The position numbers and the translations under genes are program-made. The notes beneath the pieces are model-generated. The model worked only from the letters and a program-made list of their open reading frames with translations. It was not told the origin of the DNA and did no database searches. A stretch of 16,950 nucleotides of DNA, taken from Bacteroidales bacterium. Its GTDB lineage: Bacteria; Bacteroidota; Bacteroidia; Bacteroidales; Porphyromonadaceae. Shown here one piece after another: positions 14,961 to 16,950 of the stretch. How positions within the stretch are numbered: the first letter of the stretch is position 1; every line of letters begins with the position of its first letter. Where the stretch lies: assembly GCA_004555765.1 (NCBI GenBank), contig SFHG01000034.1, positions 1 to 16,950 of the forward strand, in the 5' to 3' direction.

Positions 14961-15767
14961 GTGCAACCCCCTTTAGCTAAGCTTGATTGTCCTGTCGGAA
15001 TATCCCCGGATCGTAGAAGTGATTTACTCATCACACCCTTGGTGCGTACCTCTTGGCACCAATTCTTCCCGTATAATGCCCTATCGCCTTTGAGGCACAA
15101 ACACCTCTTTTTTGGCACCTCCGGTCATGCGCCCATAGGGTGCATTCCGCTCGCCATAGCGCAGATTTTTGCAGTTTTGGCTTCGAAAGGCTTTCCGGTG
15201 CCGAACGCCGGAAAATGGTCTATTCTTGCAGAGATACCGAGGGTTCTTTCCTGCTCCTCGGGCAAAGTCAGAGAGGTCATGGCGGAGTTGCTCTCCTCTA
15301 TTGCCGAAAAGACCATCATCCGGGCCGATTACCGGTTTTCTATGGGGACGCCTTGGCACGCGCTACGTTTCTTCCAAAAGAACGGTTTCCCTGACGCAAA
15401 GTTGCGCCTTTTGAGACGAAAAGACTCTCCAAACCTTATCGCGATGCTGTCGGAAGGCAAGCCCATACTTGTTATGGGGCTGCATGCGCCGATCTACGGA
15501 CATGCGTGGATAGTGGACGGCTACCTCAGAAGAAGAATAAAAGGGAAGACGACCTCGGTCACGGGAGAAGTTACCGGCGAAAGCGAAGCAGTAGAAGAGT
15601 ATCTGCACTGCAATTACGGATGGGGCGGAGCGGCGAACGGGTTCTACCCCTTCGGGTGCTTTGATACCAGGAAAGGACCCGTCCTCACGGATCCAAAGGT
15701 CGACCTCTACGGCGGGAAAACAGCTTCGCGTAACTTTAGTCTTTTTCTCTGCTACGTCGACTATTGA
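14961..15767 (+). pseudogene. C10 (streptopain-type) cysteine peptidase domain without signal or propeptide, possibly 5'-truncated
   Basis: The frame encodes a C10-family catalytic domain. WHQFFPYNALSP (residues 32-43) matches the family start of the mature enzyme, GCIPLAIAQ holds the catalytic Cys (C61), GHAWIVDGY the catalytic His (H181), and CNYGWGGAANGFYP (217-230) the conserved Trp segment. Family members normally carry a signal peptide and an inhibitory prodomain of 100 residues or more; here the frame opens at a stop codon (14958-14960) directly before a GTG, with no signal peptide and no SD. Only about 27 residues precede the mature-like domain. So either the 5' part has been lost, or this is a cytoplasmic oddity. 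The DUF4294 gene ends 14 bp upstream. Catalytic residues are intact, so activity cannot be excluded if it is translated. Confidence 0.65.
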
Positions 15768-15822
15768 TGTTTTTCCCCCGGTAAGCCCCCTTCTGGGCAA
15801 TGAATTCAAAGGGATTATCCAC

Positions 15823-15836
15823 GCTCTTAATAGAGC
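15823..15836. repeat. Short hairpin after the C10 peptidase frame
   Basis: GCTCT (15823-15827) and AGAGC (15832-15836) pair around TAAT, about 55 bp past the stop. No U-tract follows. A near copy of the sequence (GCTCTTAATTAGAG) recurs at 16051-16064. Confidence 0.3.
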
Positions 15837-15880
15837 AAAGTTCGGAACTTGTCTTTATCGCGTCGGACGATTTTAAAGTA

Positions 15881-15990
15881 CCTTAGTGGTGTTTTATGTT
15901 GCTTGGTAATGGCTGGTAATGCTTGCTTACCGTTGGTAATCACTACCTACTTGCCGATGCAACACATTCACCTCTCTATCACCACTAAGG
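15881..15990. repeat. 110-bp element bounded by perfect 11-bp inverted repeats
   Basis: CCTTAGTGGTG (15881-15891) and CACCACTAAGG (15980-15990) are perfect inverted copies. Inside, TGTTGC (15897-15902) pairs with GCAACA (15959-15964), GGTAA (15915-15919) with TTACC (15927-15931), and GGTA (15935-15938) with TACC. The result looks like a branched, cloverleaf-like RNA or a small MITE. No target-site duplication is visible at the ends. Confidence 0.55.
15905..15940 (+). repeat. Three GGTAAT boxes at helical spacing
   Basis: GGTAAT occurs at 15905-15910, 15915-15920 and 15935-15940, that is at steps of 10 and 20 bp, on one face of the helix. An inverted half (TTACC) sits at 15927-15931. This resembles a protein-binding array (iteron-like), inside the 110-bp element. 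Confidence 0.45.
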
Positions 15991-16008
15991 CAATTAAGCA
16001 TTTAATTG
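15991..16008. repeat. Perfect 7-bp inverted repeat abutting the 110-bp element
   Basis: CAATTAA (15991-15997) and TTAATTG (16002-16008) pair around GCAT. It starts at the base after the 110-bp element ends and shares its last base with the next inverted repeat. Confidence 0.45.
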
Positions 16009-16081
16009 GTACAAGGAGCCTCTAAATAAATGAAGAAACAGTTTTATCTTGCTCTTAATTAGAGGTTTACAAGCTTGTACC
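16008..16081. repeat. Nested inverted repeats, 74 bp
   Basis: The outer arms are GGTACAAG (16008-16015) and CTTGTACC (16074-16081), the inner arms CCTCTAA (16019-16025) and TTAGAGG (16059-16065), all perfect. A ten-codon frame (MKKQFYLALN, 16030-16062) lies inside and its stop is within the inner right arm; I do not call it a gene. Confidence 0.5.
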
Positions 16082-16120
16082 GCAAGGCTTAGTTCTCAGT
16101 CTGTCAATCTTATTTCTGAT

Positions 16121-16153
16121 GGTATTGTCTATAAATCAGCTGATTACAATACC
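16121..16153. repeat. Perfect inverted repeat with a 12-bp palindrome in its loop
   Basis: GGTATTGT (16121-16128) and ACAATACC (16146-16153) pair; the loop contains the palindrome AATCAGCTGATT (16134-16145). It is the fourth dyad in this 270-bp stretch. Between 15768 and 16414 I see no convincing gene on either strand; the stretch holds these dyads, operator-like boxes and a promoter. Confidence 0.45.
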
Positions 16154-16282
16154 TCCCATTTGCTTATAGCACGCTTGCTCTCTGCAAAAGTACCTATTTC
16201 AGAGCATATCAAAGCAAAATGATGCAAGGAAAATATCATAGAACTCCCTATTGGGTATAATTTCTTCTTTTACTGAAAATAA

Positions 16283-16300
16283 TATCCCCGGAAAGGGGTA
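16283..16300. promoter_or_regulatory. HipB-operator-like dyad upstream of the broken hipB
   Basis: TATCC, 8 bp, then GGGTA, against the E. coli HipB operator TATCC-N8-GGATA: nine of ten bases match. It ends 18 bp before the -7 element at 16319, so it covers where a -33 element would sit, as expected for an autorepressor site. GGGTATAAT recurs at 16253-16261 and 16296-16304. Confidence 0.4.
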
Positions 16301-16318
16301 TAATCGATTTATATTTCT

Positions 16319-16326
16319 TATATTTG
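16319..16326 (+). promoter_or_regulatory. Candidate -7 element for the hipB-like gene
   Basis: TATATTTG matches TAnnTTTG exactly. No clear TTTG is found in the -33 place, where the operator-like dyad lies. The leader to the ATG at 16415 would be about 80 nt. Confidence 0.4.
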
Positions 16327-16414
16327 CCACTGATAAGGTATACAATGGCTTGAGCAAAATGTGCAGTGCGCAATGATATGCCTTGAGTGTGGAACTTCAA
16401 GCAATTGATGTAAG

Positions 16415-16639
16415 ATGGTAGCGAGGACAATCATAGCGCAGTATGTGAAGGAGATGCGCAAAAAATATAAACTGACACAGGTAGACCTCTCCGAGAAAGC
16501 GGGGGTAGGACTGCGCTTCGTTCGTGAACTGGAATAAGGCAAGACCAGGCTTTGCCTCGATAAGGTCTATAAAGAATTCGAACTCTTCGGTTTAGAGTGT
16601 AGTCCTGCGCCGATGAAACGAGAAGGAGATGAAGTATAA
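16415..16639 (+). pseudogene. HipB-like (XRE family) antitoxin/regulator, broken by one in-frame stop
   Basis: Read through the stop, the frame gives 74 codons of a HipB/XRE-type helix-turn-helix protein: KYKLTQVDLSEKAGVGLRFV, then RELE, a TAA (16535-16537), then GKTRLCLDKVYKEFELFGLE and a tail ending REGDEV. In HipB-like proteins the position of the stop is a glutamine (RELEQGK), so a single C-to-T change (CAA to TAA) explains it. Translation as written would give 40 residues, cut right after the recognition helix, unlikely to fold or dimerise. No hipA toxin gene follows: an ATG at 16629 overlapping the end opens only ten codons. Instead a nuclease-like frame begins at 16708. The intact remainder suggests a recent mutation, or a sequencing error. 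Confidence 0.8.
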
Positions 16640-16646
16640 AGCGAAC

Positions 16647-16668
16647 TTAATCCTTTTATAAGGATTAA
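16647..16668. promoter_or_regulatory. Perfect 9-bp inverted repeat with HipB-operator spacing
   Basis: TTAATCCTT (16647-16655) and AAGGATTAA (16660-16668) are perfect inverted copies around TTAT. Its core is AATCC, 8 bp, GGATT, the spacing of the HipB operator TATCC-N8-GGATA, with one base different per half. It lies between the broken hipB and the nuclease start. It could be an operator for the nuclease gene or a weak terminator; no U-tract follows. Confidence 0.4.
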
Positions 16669-16707
16669 ATGCAGAATTAGATCGTAATATTGTAAAATAC
16701 TATATTC

Positions 16708-16950
16708 ATGATAGCACCAACCCAATTGAAAAAGCCAAGTAATTGGCAAGACTTTGAGAAACTCTGCAAACTATTGTGGGGTGAGATATGGGTCTGCGAG
16801 GATACTATTAAACGACATGGTCGCCAAGGACAGAATCAGCATGGAGTTGATGTGTTTTCGTATGTTGAGAAATATGGTGGTTACTGTGGCATTCAATGCA
16901 AAGGAAAGGATGACTACACAAATGCACAGTTGACAGAAGGAGAGATTGAT
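16708..16950 (+). CDS. N-terminus of a putative PD-(D/E)XK (Mrr-like) nuclease, partial at right edge
   Basis: The 81 visible codons begin MIAPTQLKKPSNWQDFEKLC and stay open to the edge. The pattern is that of N-terminal Mrr-like nuclease domains: a W-QDFE-LC helix, then GRQGQNQHGVDVF with D48, a short beta hairpin, and GIQCKGKDDY with Q63 and K65, giving the D-Xn-QxK signature. Such domains head large defence proteins, for example Avs-type STAND NTPases and ABC-three-component systems, as well as type IV-like restriction enzymes; the rest of the gene lies beyond the window, so which one cannot be said. A near-consensus TAATATTG lies at 16685-16692. The upstream broken hipB-like regulator and inverted repeat suggest a regulated accessory module. 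Codon use is more AT-rich than in the core genes. Confidence 0.7.
   Translation, partial: MIAPTQLKKPSNWQDFEKLCKLLWGEIWVCEDTIKRHGRQGQNQHGVDVFSYVEKYGGYCGIQCKGKDDYTNAQLTEGEID

Noticed and set aside
14947..14975. Insertion-sequence terminus
   Set aside because: GAGCTGTCCCGTAAGT is only suggestive; no matching inverted copy or transposase is in the window, so it is mentioned as a possibility under the C10 finding but not annotated.
15905..15940. CRISPR-like array of GGTAAT repeats
   Set aside because: Units are 6 bp at 10-bp steps, far too short for CRISPR repeats and spacers, with no cas gene nearby.
16030..16062. Leader peptide MKKQFYLALN
   Set aside because: Ten codons with no downstream gene for at least 350 bp and no SD; treated as chance within the inverted repeat.
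16248..16749. Three minus-strand frames of 60-74 codons
   Set aside because: They overlap the hipB-like frame, the operator-like boxes and the nuclease start, and show no domain features.

Overview
The window looks like chromosomal DNA from a member of the Bacteroidales, most likely Porphyromonas or a near relative. This rests on families largely confined to Bacteroidetes (a DUF5020 Tsx-like porin, a DUF4954 hexapeptide protein, a DUF4294 secreted protein, a C10/streptopain-type peptidase), on repeated TAnnTTTG promoter elements, and on scarce Shine-Dalgarno sequences. Genus is inference.

Layout. 1-99 (minus): the 5' end of what looks like a class IIC group II intron, sitting directly behind the terminator (105-138) of an HU-family gene (206-478, minus). 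851-4159 (plus): a three-gene nucleobase/nucleoside uptake operon (uracil permease, Tsx-like outer-membrane channel, purine permease). 4308-6305 (minus): a convergent DUF4954 protein. A divergent promoter region (6306-6626) separates it from the operon fabH-era-der-tetR-fabG (6627-11226), which combines fatty-acid synthesis, two ribosome-assembly GTPases and a TetR regulator, and which ends at a strong terminator (11288-11331). A second plus-strand cluster follows: RluA-family pseudouridine synthase, metallophosphoesterase, GT2 glycosyltransferase (11380-14141). Next come a DUF4294 secreted protein (TTG start) and a C10-peptidase catalytic domain that has no signal peptide or propeptide.

From about 15880 the composition turns AT-rich and the DNA looks accessory. 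There is a run of adjacent inverted repeats (15881-16153), a HipB-like antitoxin gene broken by one in-frame stop (16415-16639), HipB-operator-like dyads on both sides of it, and the first 81 codons of a putative PD-(D/E)XK (Mrr-like) nuclease of the kind found in defence systems, running off the right edge.

How parts work together: the uptake operon supplies both an outer-membrane pore and inner-membrane carriers for salvage. The TetR gene, overlapping fabG, is a candidate local regulator of lipid synthesis. Two 76-bp intergenic elements (4169-4244 and 11250-11325) share architecture with a compensatory base change and appear to be copies of one RNA-structured repeat used at operon ends. The most unusual places are the intron-behind-terminator junction, the paired 76-bp elements, and the palindromic and broken-hipB/nuclease region at the right end.
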